From the NCBI RefSeq assembly GCF_038007285.1, contig NZ_JBBOWX010000001.1, positions 1,257,501 to 1,321,500 of the forward strand: a stretch of DNA of 64,000 nucleotides, given 5' to 3'. The translations under genes and the position numbers were made by a program. This DNA comes from Sporosarcina sp. FSL K6-3457. GTDB lineage: Bacteria; Bacillota; Bacilli; Bacillales_A; Planococcaceae. The first letter of the stretch is position 1. Every line of letters begins with the position of its first letter. Shown piece after piece: positions 53,461-62,919 of this stretch. The notes beneath the pieces are model-generated. The model did not search any database. It was not told the DNA's origin and saw only the letters and a list, made by a program, of their open reading frames with translations.

Positions 53461-53904
53461 TTACTTTGTCATCATTAACTCTTTAGTATCATGACCTTTA
53501 AATGTTACTTTCAATTTCAACGTTTTATAATCTAGAACCTCGAATGCTTCCGCCGTTTGCTTGATCAAATCCTCGTCATCTGTATCGGGATCCAGTTCCA
53601 TCTCTTGGAAGATTCCGTCGAGTTTGTCCATCGCTTGGTCACCGTGCAAGTAAGCGTCCTCCATTTTATTCTCGTACATCGCCTCAGTCTTATCGGGTTT
53701 TTCCTCGTAGTTGGCAATTACTGCTTCTTTCTTATCCTTCGTATCAATCGCTATATCAAAAGAAGTAAAGCCGTATTGTTCACCAAGAGATGGTTTTTCA
53801 TCCTCCTCGTGTTTGTCCTTGACGATATTTTTATCACTGCAAGCACTGATGACGAATAGGCAAGCTAGTAGGATGATGATTAGTATCCTCCATTTTGTTT
53901 TCAA
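53461..53904 (-). CDS. YusW-like lipoprotein
   Basis: 147 residues if started at TTG 53904. ATG 53913 in the same frame has AAAGG directly abutting it, so TTG with AAAGGATGAG upstream is preferred but uncertain. The signal peptide ends in a lipobox (VISAC). The mature part is acidic, with YGFTSFDIAIDTKDKKEAVIANYEEKPDKTEAMYENK and a C-terminal TLKLKVTFKGHDTKELMMTK, resembling the YusW-like family of unknown function. Confidence 0.8.
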   Translation of the reverse strand: MKTKWRILIIILLACLFVISACSDKNIVKDKHEEDEKPSLGEQYGFTSFDIAIDTKDKKEAVIANYEEKPDKTEAMYENKMEDAYLHGDQAMDKLDGIFQEMELDPDTDDEDLIKQTAEAFEVLDYKTLKLKVTFKGHDTKELMMTK

Positions 53905-54126
53905 GTTGCTCATCCTTTCAGCAGATTTTGTTATTAATCTAACCGATGAAGGGGGGAATTATACACCTAAAGGAAACAGTAATCACTAGACATTATATTA
54001 TAATAAAACGCGCATCATTAATTGTAAAACTACTTAAAAACTTCATATATATCACTTATAATTCGAAAGATTATTGGCAATATTGAAGGTTGGATATTAT
54101 TTTTGGAAATCTAGTAAAATGGGGGA

Positions 54127-55092
54127 ATGAATTTGTCGATTAAACGGTTATCTTTTGTAGTTGCGCTTATCACTTTTGGGTTAATTGTGTTTGGGGGATA
54201 TGTGGCATCGTCACAATCGGGTCTGGGCTGTGGACCAGAATGGCCTTTATGTAATGGGGAAGTGATTCCGACTTTGCAGGGGGATACGCTGATTGAGTTT
54301 GCGCATCGGGTTATAGGGGCAGTTCTTGGTGTGTTAACTATTATTCTATTTGTTAAAGTGAAACGTGCCAAGATGAGTTCCTCCGTTCGGACGGCAGCAA
54401 ATTGGATGGGAGGTTTACTTATTTTTCAAGTAGTAATGGGTGCTGTTATCGTATGGTTTCACCTGCCGACGTTTATTATCGCAGTGCATTTAATCATAGC
54501 GATGCTGTATCTTGCCTGTGTAATAGTCATATGGCGACAATCGACGAAGCGAATGGTTATTCACAGTGTGAGGCTTAGCAATCAGCAGCAGAGGAAAATA
54601 ACTAGGCATATCAAAGTATTACTAGGTTTAGTCCTTGTCGTTCTTTTTGTAGGTGCTTATGTGAAGCATGATTTTATCGGGATGAGTTGCGGTTGGGCGA
54701 CATGTGGTGATTCGGTTTTGCCGAGTACGGGCCCTGAATTTGTTCAAACGACACATCGTCTGTTAGGAGTCTTTTTAGCTGTCTATAGCTTGTTACTAAC
54801 GTATTGGTCTTTTGCAAAAGGATGGGGCGCTTCATTACAAAAGCGATTTAGCTTTGTTTCTGTGACAATTGCGGTTCAAGTTGTATTAGGGATTTTAACG
54901 ATTTTGACAGCGATTGATATCGTCTGGGCGATGCTGCATGTCGCTGTGGGAACGTTGTTGTTTGTAATTGTGGCAGAGTCTTATATCTTTATGGGAACCT
55001 TGGATAAGGAAAAGGGGAGGTTGGTTCCTTTTGCAATCAAACAATTGCCGATGAAAAATGGCAAGTCTGGTAGTTATTCTGGGCAGCGGTGA
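54127..55092 (+). CDS. ctaA: Heme A synthase (COX15/CtaA family)
   Basis: 321 residues from ATG 54127. GGGGGA abuts this codon, so TTG 54133 (MSIKRLSF) may be the true start. Eight membrane helices. The two conserved extracellular Cys pairs are visible in GLGCGPEWPLCNG and GMSCGWATCGDS, together with heme-ligand histidines in EFAHRVIGA and QTTHRLLG. It oxidises heme O to heme A for aa3 cytochrome oxidase. The ctaB-G genes are not in the window, but a DUF420 gene lies 0.6 kb downstream. Confidence 0.93.
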   Translation: MNLSIKRLSFVVALITFGLIVFGGYVASSQSGLGCGPEWPLCNGEVIPTLQGDTLIEFAHRVIGAVLGVLTIILFVKVKRAKMSSSVRTAANWMGGLLIFQVVMGAVIVWFHLPTFIIAVHLIIAMLYLACVIVIWRQSTKRMVIHSVRLSNQQQRKITRHIKVLLGLVLVVLFVGAYVKHDFIGMSCGWATCGDSVLPSTGPEFVQTTHRLLGVFLAVYSLLLTYWSFAKGWGASLQKRFSFVSVTIAVQVVLGILTILTAIDIVWAMLHVAVGTLLFVIVAESYIFMGTLDKEKGRLVPFAIKQLPMKNGKSGSYSGQR

Positions 55093-55133
55093 TAGGTAGG
55101 AATGTGCTGGGCTTTTATGATGAAAGTCCAGCG

Positions 55134-55499
55134 TTATTCATTTTTCTGCTCTAATTCTTCTTTCAGAATGACAGTATGATTGTGAACAGGATCTTTGGCA
55201 GCGAAGATAAGTGTTACGGTCATTGTGTCAGCAAGTCTGCGTAATTCAGCTACTTTGTTGACTTTGATATAATCCGTACGAAGTTCATGGAGATATTTTT
55301 CTTTGAAGCCTAGAAATTTATCAGGATCATGACCAAACCATGTTCGCAATTCACTGCTCGGCGCAATATCTTTTGCCCAATCTGCCAAATGAGCATGCTC
55401 CTTCGAAATTCCACGCGGCCACAGTCTGTCCACTAATACTCGATGACCATCCTCCAGTTCATATGGTTCATAAATTCTTTTAAGATGAAACTTTTTCAT
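55134..55499 (-). CDS. DUF488 family protein
   Basis: 121 residues from ATG 55499 (AAGGTGGTGG upstream). The frame extends to 55562, but the added part has no such site. LKRIYEPYELEDGHRVLVDRLWPRGISKE and WFGHDPDKFLGFKEKYLHEL are DUF488 hallmarks. The function is unestablished. It is convergent with ctaA and separates it from the DUF420 gene. Confidence 0.9.
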   Translation of the reverse strand: MKKFHLKRIYEPYELEDGHRVLVDRLWPRGISKEHAHLADWAKDIAPSSELRTWFGHDPDKFLGFKEKYLHELRTDYIKVNKVAELRRLADTMTVTLIFAAKDPVHNHTVILKEELEQKNE

Positions 55500-55704
55500 A
55501 CAATCCACCACCTTTATCATTTTAATGAAAATCGTCGAAATATATGTACTCCTATTGCCCATTCTACTTATTTTTCATGTACAATATATAGGTCATCTTT
55601 TATTGACAGATTGATGAACTTCCATGTTTGAAACGTTTTTTTAGATGATGGTGTGGTAGACTTTTCTAAGCAGTAATTTAAAATCCTATTGGAGTGAATC
55701 ATTT

Positions 55705-56250
55705 ATGAATACTAGTTTCAACAAGCCGTTTAAAAAACGCAATTATAAGCCGTTTATTATTGCTCTATCCGTCATTTTAATTGGTGCAATTGGAGCGTTA
55801 TCGGGAATGCGTGGAGAGAAAAACTTTGACGCATTTGATCTGACGATTTTACCATTGACGAACGCGATTTTGAACAGTTTTACCTTTGTTTTTTTAGTGT
55901 GCGCACTCATTGCCATTTTGAAGCGTAATGTCACCGTGCATCAGCGCTTTATTTACGCAGCATTTTCAACGACATTTCTGTTCTTGCTCACGTATGTTAC
56001 GTATCATTACTTGGCACCTTCCACACCTTATGGAGGAGAAGGTCTCATGGCAGGATTTTATTACTTTATCCTCATCACGCATATCATTTTGGCGGCAGCA
56101 ATCGTACCACTTGCGCTGACGAGTGTGGCGCGTGCATGGAATCGGGAAAATGCCCGTCATAAGAAAATCGCACGCTGGACAATGCCGATTTGGCTGTATG
56201 TTAGCTTTACGGGTGTGCTGGTGTATATTCTGATTTCTCCTTATTATTGA
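55705..56250 (+). CDS. DUF420 membrane protein (YozB/CtaM-like)
   Basis: 181 residues, GGAGTGA before ATG 55705. Five to six helices with the DUF420 histidines in VTVHQRFIYAA, YVTYHYLAPS, ITHIILAA and RHKKIARW. Staphylococcus CtaM, of this family, is needed to mature a heme-copper oxidase. The nearby ctaA supports a similar role here. Confidence 0.85.
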   Translation: MNTSFNKPFKKRNYKPFIIALSVILIGAIGALSGMRGEKNFDAFDLTILPLTNAILNSFTFVFLVCALIAILKRNVTVHQRFIYAAFSTTFLFLLTYVTYHYLAPSTPYGGEGLMAGFYYFILITHIILAAAIVPLALTSVARAWNRENARHKKIARWTMPIWLYVSFTGVLVYILISPYY

Positions 56251-56258
56251 TTGAAAAA

Positions 56259-56297
56259 CAAAGGCCTTCCAGGGAATTTCCTTGGAAGGCTTTTTAC
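56259..56297. terminator. Bidirectional terminator between DUF420 and SDR genes
   Basis: AAAGGCCTTCCA with TTGGAAGGCTTTTT around a short inner stem (GG/CC). Confidence 0.82.
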
Positions 56298-56307
56298 ATA
56301 GGTTATA

Positions 56308-57024
56308 TTAAGGATTTGTCGACCATAATCCAGCTGATTTCACTAAAATACGTGGATGCAATTTCAATTGCATAACCATCACTTCAGCTAAATCTTCCGG
56401 CTGCATAACTTTGTCGGGATTGCCGTCTGTCAGATTTTCAGCAAACGCCAAATCAGTCGCCACTGTGCTTGGTGTTAATGCGCTGACACGGATATTATGC
56501 TTTCTTACTTCGAGCATAAGGGATTCTGTCAGACCAAGAACGCCGAATTTCGATGCACTGTAAGCACTAGTGACTGGTGCGCCTTTTTGGCCAGCTGTTG
56601 ATGAAATATTAATGATGTCTCCCGCTTGTCTTTCGATCATTTCAGGAAGCACAGCTCTTGTGACATAGTAAACGCCCATTAAGTTGACGTCGATAATGTT
56701 TTTGAATTCCTCTGGAGATAGCTCAAGGAATTTACCGAACTTGCCGATACCAGCATTGTTAATCAAAATATCAATGGGACCTAGTTCAGCTTTGACATGC
56801 TCCACTGCTGCAATGACGGATTCATTATCCGATACATCAGCAGTCGCCATCGTGACATTTACTCCGTATTGGCTAAGTTCTTTCCCCACTTCTTCAAGGT
56901 GAGCAGCTGTTCTGCCTACAAGTCCTACATGGATGCCTTCTTTAGCAAATGCAATTGCCGTAGCACGGCCAATACCTCTACCTGCTCCAGTGATTAACGC
57001 CGTTTTACCTGTTAGATTTTGCAT
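56308..57024 (-). CDS. Short-chain dehydrogenase/reductase (3-ketoacyl-ACP reductase-like)
   Basis: 238 residues, AAGGAG before ATG 57024. Classical SDR: TGxxxGIG in [17 protein letters not shown], the catalytic Ser in NISSTAGQ, and YSASK. It is closest in pattern to FabG-like reductases of Bacilli, but it stands alone, with no fatty-acid genes next to it. The substrate is uncertain. Confidence 0.9.
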   Translation of the reverse strand: MQNLTGKTALITGAGRGIGRATAIAFAKEGIHVGLVGRTAAHLEEVGKELSQYGVNVTMATADVSDNESVIAAVEHVKAELGPIDILINNAGIGKFGKFLELSPEEFKNIIDVNLMGVYYVTRAVLPEMIERQAGDIINISSTAGQKGAPVTSAYSASKFGVLGLTESLMLEVRKHNIRVSALTPSTVATDLAFAENLTDGNPDKVMQPEDLAEVMVMQLKLHPRILVKSAGLWSTNP

Positions 57025-57171
57025 GTGATTTGCTCCTTTGTCGATAAGTATTTACCTTGATAAGTATAGCAAATGAAGTGGCGGGGACCTATTGAAACAG
57101 CTTTTATTCAACTAGCAACAACTTGGCAATAACTTTCTAGTAGAATAAAGGGAAGCAAGGAGTTGAAATGT

Positions 57172-57843
57172 ATGATAAAAGTTCAAACGATATTAATTAT
57201 AGAAGATGAAGAATCCATTCTCGATATACTCGCTTACTCCTTGCGCAAGGAAGGCTATCGTGTGCATGGCACTGCGACGGGACAAGAGGGATTGCGTTTG
57301 TTCAAAGGGATTAGTCCGGATGTTGTGATTTTGGACTTGATGCTGCCAGATATGACTGGCTTTGATATTTGTAAACTGCTGACGGCAACAAGTACCGTGC
57401 CGATTCTTATGCTGACTGCAAGGGATGATATTGTCGATAAGGTATTGGGTCTTGAACTCGGCGCAGATGATTATATGACGAAGCCGTTTGACGTGCGGGA
57501 AGTGGCTGCACGTATTAAAGCATTATTACGTCGCCAAAAAACTGCTTCCAGATCTTATTTATCTATAAACGACGTAGTACGCATTGAACCTCGTTCACAC
57601 ACTGTCTGGAAGGCAGAGGAACAGATTGCGCTAAAACCGAAGGAATATGAATTGCTATTATTATTTGCGCAGCATAAAAATCAAGTGTTTTCTCGTGAGG
57701 AAATACTTGATACAGTTTGGGATTTTGATTATGACGGAGATGCCCGCACAGTCGATGTTCATGTGCAGCGGCTGCGAAAGAAGCTAGGCTCCTCCATTAT
57801 TGAAACCGTATTTGGTGTTGGCTATAAAATGAGGGGGATGTGA
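57172..57843 (+). CDS. OmpR-family response regulator
   Basis: 223 residues from ATG 57172, nine bases after AAGGAG. The in-frame TTG 57163 is too close to that site. Receiver domain: acidic pocket IIEDEES, phospho-acceptor Asp55 in VVILDLMLP, Thr in MLTARDD, Lys in YMTKPFD. The C-terminal winged helix (about 130-223) has KPKEYELLLLFAQHKNQVFSREEIL and ARTVDVHVQRLRKKLG. It is paired with the kinase four bases downstream. The signal and regulon are unknown. Confidence 0.94.
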   Translation: MIKVQTILIIEDEESILDILAYSLRKEGYRVHGTATGQEGLRLFKGISPDVVILDLMLPDMTGFDICKLLTATSTVPILMLTARDDIVDKVLGLELGADDYMTKPFDVREVAARIKALLRRQKTASRSYLSINDVVRIEPRSHTVWKAEEQIALKPKEYELLLLFAQHKNQVFSREEILDTVWDFDYDGDARTVDVHVQRLRKKLGSSIIETVFGVGYKMRGM

Positions 57844-57847
57844 ACCG

Positions 57848-59308
57848 ATGAAATGGACCATTCAAAAGAAATTCATCGTCGGTTATCTGATTTTATTCAC
57901 ATTGGCTGCGCTCATTGTCGATCAGGTGATGAAGGATTCCTTGGGAAAAAACAGTCAGGTCATGATTGCGAATGAAGTGACAAAACTTCAACATACGACG
58001 AGAGAGCATATTAAACAATTCGCCTTGATTCATCCCCCGCAAGCTGATTTGTTTAAAGAGTATGGAGGCACAATTGCACAAGAATTAAGTAGGCTACATA
58101 CTCAAAATGTAGCGTTATATGACTCGGAAGGCCTTTTTTTATATGAAGCGATTGCGATGGAAAAGCCTTTATTAGCTGAAAATCAAGCCTATCAAATGAA
58201 TTTAGAGGGCAATCCGAATCCTGAATTAATAGCGGCTTTTAATAATCAAGCGGCATTTACACGCGTGGATGTACCAGATGGTAATTTAGTTTATTTTTCC
58301 TATCCTCTTTATTTGCATGACCAATTTTATGGCGTTTTGCGTTTTACAGGAGATTCTACGAATTTATTCACAGCGAATGACAAGGTATTAACGAGTTTTA
58401 GGGTACTAGTCATTTGTTTATTCGCGGGTGTTTTTATCATTTCGACTTTATTGACGAGACAAATTATTAGGCCGCTACTGCGGTTGACGGCTGCGACGAA
58501 GAAAGTGGCCGCGGGGAATTATGGTGTTGATGTGCATGTGAAAACAAAGGATGAGCTGGAAGTGTTAGCGATGAGTTTTAATGACATGCAGCAAAATATC
58601 CAGCGACAAATGAAAATGCTTGAGCAGGAAAAAGACAGGGTTGTACAAGCTGAAAAGAGTCGAACGGCCTTTTTTAATAATGTTACGCATGAATTAAAAA
58701 CTCCCCTTGCGACGATTTCTGGTTATGCGCAAATTATTGGGGAAGAAGACTTTGATGATCCGGTATTTTTACGGAAGGCAACTGGTAAAATTAGATTGGA
58801 AAGTGAGCGTCTCAATCGAATGGTTATTGAGCTAATAGAGCTAGCGAAACGCGAGATGACGCCTAGTTTGAAAAAGAGAGAAGCAATTCAATTATTGCCA
58901 CTGATCCTGTCCGTTAGTGAGGATATGGCATTGAAAGCAGGGCAGCGTCAGATAGCAATCGATGTGACGGGTGAGGGTTTTATTGTCGATGGCAATCGCG
59001 ACGAATTGCGGCAGGTGTTTAGTAATGTGTTGGATAATGCTATTAAATATGGCGTAAGTGGTGCGCGGATTGTTGTTGTCATGAAGGATGGTAATATCAC
59101 GGTGACAAATGACAGTCCTCCTGTCCCTGATCGAATCGTGGATAATGCTTTCGAACCTTTTATTCATACGAAAGGGGAGGGCAGCAGTGGACTTGGATTG
59201 TCTATATGCCAGCAAATTGTGAGTCAGCATGATGGGACGATTGCTTTTGATTATGATGATGGGCGAGTGGTGGTTTCAATTGTGCTTCCTATGGTAGAAA
59301 AGTCATGA
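57848..59308 (+). CDS. Sensor histidine kinase
   Basis: 486 residues, AGGGGGATGTGAACCG before ATG 57848. TM1 spans about 10-28. An extracellular domain (about 29-183) follows, then TM2 (about 184-206), HAMP (about 207-260), HisKA with phospho-acceptor His281 in NVTHELKTPLATISGYAQ, and HATPase_c with NVLDNAIKYG and GLGLSICQQIV. It is the partner of the adjacent OmpR-type regulator. The extracellular sensor has no recognised ligand-binding family. The stop is three bases before repeat locus 3. Confidence 0.94.
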   Translation: MKWTIQKKFIVGYLILFTLAALIVDQVMKDSLGKNSQVMIANEVTKLQHTTREHIKQFALIHPPQADLFKEYGGTIAQELSRLHTQNVALYDSEGLFLYEAIAMEKPLLAENQAYQMNLEGNPNPELIAAFNNQAAFTRVDVPDGNLVYFSYPLYLHDQFYGVLRFTGDSTNLFTANDKVLTSFRVLVICLFAGVFIISTLLTRQIIRPLLRLTAATKKVAAGNYGVDVHVKTKDELEVLAMSFNDMQQNIQRQMKMLEQEKDRVVQAEKSRTAFFNNVTHELKTPLATISGYAQIIGEEDFDDPVFLRKATGKIRLESERLNRMVIELIELAKREMTPSLKKREAIQLLPLILSVSEDMALKAGQRQIAIDVTGEGFIVDGNRDELRQVFSNVLDNAIKYGVSGARIVVVMKDGNITVTNDSPPVPDRIVDNAFEPFIHTKGEGSSGLGLSICQQIVSQHDGTIAFDYDDGRVVVSIVLPMVEKS

Positions 59309-59310
59309 TT

Positions 59311-59406
59311 CGCCAATAACTTGTATCGGAGCGCCAATAAAACATGTATAAGTGCCAATAAATCGGGTTAGAACGCCAATAAATAGGCGTAATTCGCCAA
59401 TAACTA
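59311..59406. repeat. Degenerate 21-bp-period repeat locus 3
   Basis: Cores CGCCAATAA (four times) and TGCCAATAA (once) start at 59311, 59332, 59353, 59374 and 59395, exactly 21 bp apart, with variable 12-base remainders. It begins at the stop codon of the kinase gene. Confidence 0.8.
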
Positions 59407-59559
59407 CTTCCAAAATGCTGATACTTTCAGCAAAGAGCGCAGAAATTATACACATCAAGCCCTTTGTTGTTCGATTGGAAATAAAACGGCAACATCTACT
59501 GCTAGGTTGGCAATATGTCCTGTGTATTCTATACATGTACACATGATGAGGAGGAATGC

Positions 59560-60678
59560 ATGATGAATAAAAAAAGGAATAGGTTAGTCTGGGTTGCTCT
59601 AGCTAGTTTGACAGTTGCGGGCTGTTCAGCGCAAGGGAGTGTGGAAATACAAGAAACGATTGTAATTAATGAGGACGTTCAGCTGGAAAGTTCGTTGGCG
59701 GACAGTAGTTTGGAGGTATCCCGACAGCAGGATATTGAAGTCGGGCGGAATATTAAAAACTCTACATTGCATAAGGAGTTTTTTGGTAAGGAAATTTACT
59801 TTAACGAAAATGGCGGACTCTATTCACTGAATCTAGACACCGGGGTGGAGAAGAAACTTGTTAATCGAGAAGTTATTTCAATTTCGAATGATGGCAAACG
59901 AGCTCTTTCATTTCAAGGTGAGGAGGTTTTCGTACACGATTTACAAACTGGCAAGAGGATATTACTTGGAAATGAATCAATGAAAAAACCAGATTACTCG
60001 GAATACGGCTTTACCAATGATGAAGGGAATGCATTGGTCCATTTCGATTACGAGACAGACATTGTAAGTCTTATCGATGTTGACACAAATAAGATGGCTA
60101 CTTGGGATTTAAGGGGATATGACATGGGAGAAATATCTCTTTCTAAAAAAGTGAAGGATGAAGTCTTTATTACGGCGCGTTCCGAAGAAGCAGGTTTTGG
60201 TATTTATCAATTGAATGCGCAAGGATATAATACTTTAGTAACCCCGTCAGGAAAAGACACTTCATTTACCAATTTTGATATATTGCAAAATGGTTCTGTC
60301 ATTTTCAACGGTACGTATGGTGGGAAGACAGGGGTTTTTTATTGGGATAAAGAAACGTGGGATGTGCAGCTACTTGTGTCGGGTGGGAAAAGTAAGGAGG
60401 GAATATGGGTACCGTTTTATAACTTATCTCCTGACGAGAGTAAAATCCTTTTTGATACACCTGTGCAGATTGAAGATGATTTTAAAACGAATGTTTATAT
60501 GGCAGAGCTCGTGGATGGGCAATTGGCCAATAGTGTGCGGATTATGGAAAATGCTGATTTATATTCAGTCATTACTTATTCAGGTCATTGGAGTGAGGAT
60601 TCTAAAACGGCATATATTACGACAGTGAGAAATACTGAGTATATTGGAAATATTGCTGTATTCAATGTGAATAACTAA
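59560..60678 (+). CDS. Lipoprotein with beta-propeller-like (TolB-type) domain
   Basis: 372 residues from ATG 59560 (GAGGAGG six bases upstream; ATG 59563 also possible). Signal peptide with lipobox TVAGC. From about residue 75, repeated beta-blade patterns follow (YSLNLDTGVEKKLV, VFVHDLQTGKRILLG, VSLIDVDTNKMATWDL, VFYWDKETWDVQLLVSGG, LSPDESKILFD), as in WD40-like/TolB propellers. Such proteins usually mediate protein contacts at the outer face. No specific function can be given. Confidence 0.82.
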   Translation: MMNKKRNRLVWVALASLTVAGCSAQGSVEIQETIVINEDVQLESSLADSSLEVSRQQDIEVGRNIKNSTLHKEFFGKEIYFNENGGLYSLNLDTGVEKKLVNREVISISNDGKRALSFQGEEVFVHDLQTGKRILLGNESMKKPDYSEYGFTNDEGNALVHFDYETDIVSLIDVDTNKMATWDLRGYDMGEISLSKKVKDEVFITARSEEAGFGIYQLNAQGYNTLVTPSGKDTSFTNFDILQNGSVIFNGTYGGKTGVFYWDKETWDVQLLVSGGKSKEGIWVPFYNLSPDESKILFDTPVQIEDDFKTNVYMAELVDGQLANSVRIMENADLYSVITYSGHWSEDSKTAYITTVRNTEYIGNIAVFNVNN

Positions 60679-60775
60679 ATGATGAAAACTGCAAGGCCAA
60701 GTAGCGGGTTCTTGTGGTTTTTTTATGATAGGAAGTTATCTAGTTTTGCATTGTTTGATTAACATCTGTCATCGT

Positions 60776-61964
60776 GCGGCGCGCAACGCAGGTCATCCCG
60801 CGCGCAATGTGGGTCATCCCGCGCGCAATGTGGGTCATCCCGCGCGCAATGTGGGTCATCCCGCGCGCAATGTGGGTCATCCCGCGCGCAATGTGGGTCA
60901 TCCTGCGCGCAACGCGGGTCATTCTGCGCACAACGTGGGTCATTGCGCGCGCAACGCGGGTTATTCTGCGCGCAACGCGGGTTATTCTGCGCGCAACGCG
61001 GGTTATTCTGCGCGCAACGCGGGTCATTCCGCGCGCAACGCGGGTCATCCCGCGCGCAACGCGGGTCATCCCGCGCGCAACGCAGGTCATTCCGCGCGCA
61101 ATGTGTGTCATTCCGCGCGCAATGTGTGTCATTCCGCGCGCAACGCAGGTCATTCTGCGCGCAACGCAGGTCATCCCGCGCGCAACGCAGGTCATTCCGC
61201 GCGCAACGCAGGTCATTCCGCGCGCAACGCGGGTCATCCCGCGCGCAACGCGGGTCATCCCGCGCGCAACGCGGGTCATTCTGCGCGCAACGCGGGTCAT
61301 TCTGCGCGCAACGCGGGTCATTGCGCGCGCAACGCGGGTCATTGCGCGCGCAACGCGGGTTATTCCGCGCGCAACGCGGTCATTCTGCGCGCAACGCGGG
61401 TCATCCCGCGCGCAATGTGTGTCATCCCGCGCGCAATGCGGGTCATCCCGCGCGCAACGCAGGTCATTCCACGCGCAACGCGGGTCATTCCGCGCGCAAT
61501 GTGGGTCATCCCGCGCGCAATGTGGGTCATCCCGCGCGCAATGTGGGTCATCCCGCGCGCAATGTGGGTCATCCCGCGCACAACGCGGGTCATTCTGCGC
61601 ACAACGTGGGTCATTGCGCGCGCAACGCGGGTTATTCTGCGCGCAACGCGGGTTATTCTGCGCGCAACGCGGGTCATTCCGCGCGCAACGCGGGTCATTC
61701 CGCGCGCAACGCAGGTCATCCCGCGCGCAACGCAGGTCATCCCGCGCGCAACGCAGGTCATTCTGCGCGCAATGTGGGTCATCCCGCGCGCAATGTGGGT
61801 CATCCCGCGCGCAATGTGGGTCATCCCGCGCGCAATGTGGGTCATCCCGCGCGCAATGTGGGTCATCCCGCGCGCAATGTGAGTCATCCCGCGCGCAATG
61901 TGGGTCATCCCGCGTGCAACGCGGGTTATTCCGCGCGCAACGCGGGTCATTCTGCGCGCAACGT
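60776..61964. repeat. 1.2-kb GC-rich tandem array of a 21-bp unit (about 57 copies)
   Basis: The unit is CGCGCGCAAYGYGGG followed by TCATYC, repeated from about 60776 to 61964. Variants differ mainly at AAYGYG/AAYGCA, CAT/TAT and the last two bases. Each unit junction reads CGCGGG-TCAT-CCCGCG, a perfect hairpin in CCC-type units. One unit near 61375 lacks a base. A mixed block (CACAACGTGGG, GGTTATTC variants) at about 60926 recurs at about 61597, near 32 units away, showing higher-order duplication. Long reading frames in all forward frames are an artefact of the repeat. Confidence 0.95.
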
Positions 61965-62066
61965 CGGGTTTCCCATAAATATAGTATTTCGCACAGTACT
62001 AGTGTTCAAACAACCCAAATAATGCTATTATCATAGTTATCTGATTATTTAAAGGGGATTTTTGAA

Positions 62067-62852
62067 ATGAAAGAAATTGTTACGTTGAAAGAGGTTGCAT
62101 GGCATAGAGGGAATAAAGAGATTTTGAACAATATCAATTGGACTATTCAGCCGAACGAGCATTGGGGCATACTTGGTCTGAATGGTTCTGGGAAGACGTC
62201 TTTGCTTAATATTGTGTCGGGCTACCATTTTCCGTCATCAGGAGAAGTGGCTGTGCTGGGCAATCGATTTGGTCGAACGAGTTTACCAGAGCTGCGGAAG
62301 AAGATCGGCTTTGTCAGTAGTTCATTGGAGCGTTTTGCGGATTTTTTTAATCGTGAAACGGTGGAGCGAGTAGTCGTTAGCGGTAAATTTGCGAGTTTTG
62401 GAATCTATGAGCAAGTAGTGCAGGAGGATTGGGATAAGGCGGATGTATTGCTGGAAAGTTTACGGTTAGCTTTTTTAAAGGGCAAGCCTTATCATCTGTT
62501 GTCTGAAGGGGAGAAAAGAAGAGTGCTCATTGCACGTTCTTTAATGAGTGACCCAGAAATGCTTATTTTGGATGAACCGTGTTCGGGCTTGGACATCTTG
62601 TCGCGTGAACAATTTCTTAGTGCTTTAGAGGGAGTCGTACAAAATGGCTGTCATATCATTTATGTCACGCATCATATTGAAGAGCTGGTGGAGGCGATGA
62701 CGCATGTACTTCTATTAAAAGATGGTGAGATTGTGGCGGCTGGGCCGAAGCAGGACGTGTTGACGGATGACTATCTTTCGACAACCTATCAAGTTCCCGT
62801 CGCAATTCGTTGGGAAGACGGGCGTCCTTGGTTAGCGATACATAAAGAATAA
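62067..62852 (+). CDS. ABC transporter ATP-binding protein (YlmA-like)
   Basis: 261 residues, AAAGGGG before ATG 62067. Walker A GLNGSGKTS, signature LLSEGEKRRVLIARSLM (LSEGE variant of LSGGQ), Walker B MLILDEPCSGLD, and the switch His in VTHHIEEL. No permease gene is adjacent, as for B. subtilis ylmA. It may act with an unlinked permease or in a non-transport role. It is separated from the upstream gene by the 21-bp array. Confidence 0.92.
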   Translation: MKEIVTLKEVAWHRGNKEILNNINWTIQPNEHWGILGLNGSGKTSLLNIVSGYHFPSSGEVAVLGNRFGRTSLPELRKKIGFVSSSLERFADFFNRETVERVVVSGKFASFGIYEQVVQEDWDKADVLLESLRLAFLKGKPYHLLSEGEKRRVLIARSLMSDPEMLILDEPCSGLDILSREQFLSALEGVVQNGCHIIYVTHHIEELVEAMTHVLLLKDGEIVAAGPKQDVLTDDYLSTTYQVPVAIRWEDGRPWLAIHKE

Positions 62853-62860
62853 GTTCACAG

Positions 62861-62890
62861 AAAAGTGCTGTTGTTGGAAGCACTTTTTTT
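62861..62890 (+). terminator. Terminator of ABC ATPase gene
   Basis: AAAAGTGCT / AGCACTTTTTTT stem with a 9-base loop, eight bases after the stop. Confidence 0.88.
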
Positions 62891-62919
62891 GTTGCTGGTA
62901 TACAATTACTATATAAGTC

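Noticed and set aside
59303..59542. Minus-strand ORF with FIG-type heptads
   Set aside because: It is a shadow of the 21-bp-phased repeat locus. It has no credible start, and a similar open frame appears at the other loci for the same periodic reason.
60776..61964. CRISPR array
   Set aside because: Units are contiguous 21-bp tandem repeats with no unique spacers, and no cas genes are present.
60725..62036. Long open frames in the 21-bp array (proteins of repeated HPARNVG, RAMWVIP or MTHIARG heptads)
   Set aside because: All three forward frames and a reverse frame are open simply because the 21-bp unit has few stop codons. A one-base loss near 61375 shifts frame without penalty, and there is no ribosome binding site specific to one frame.
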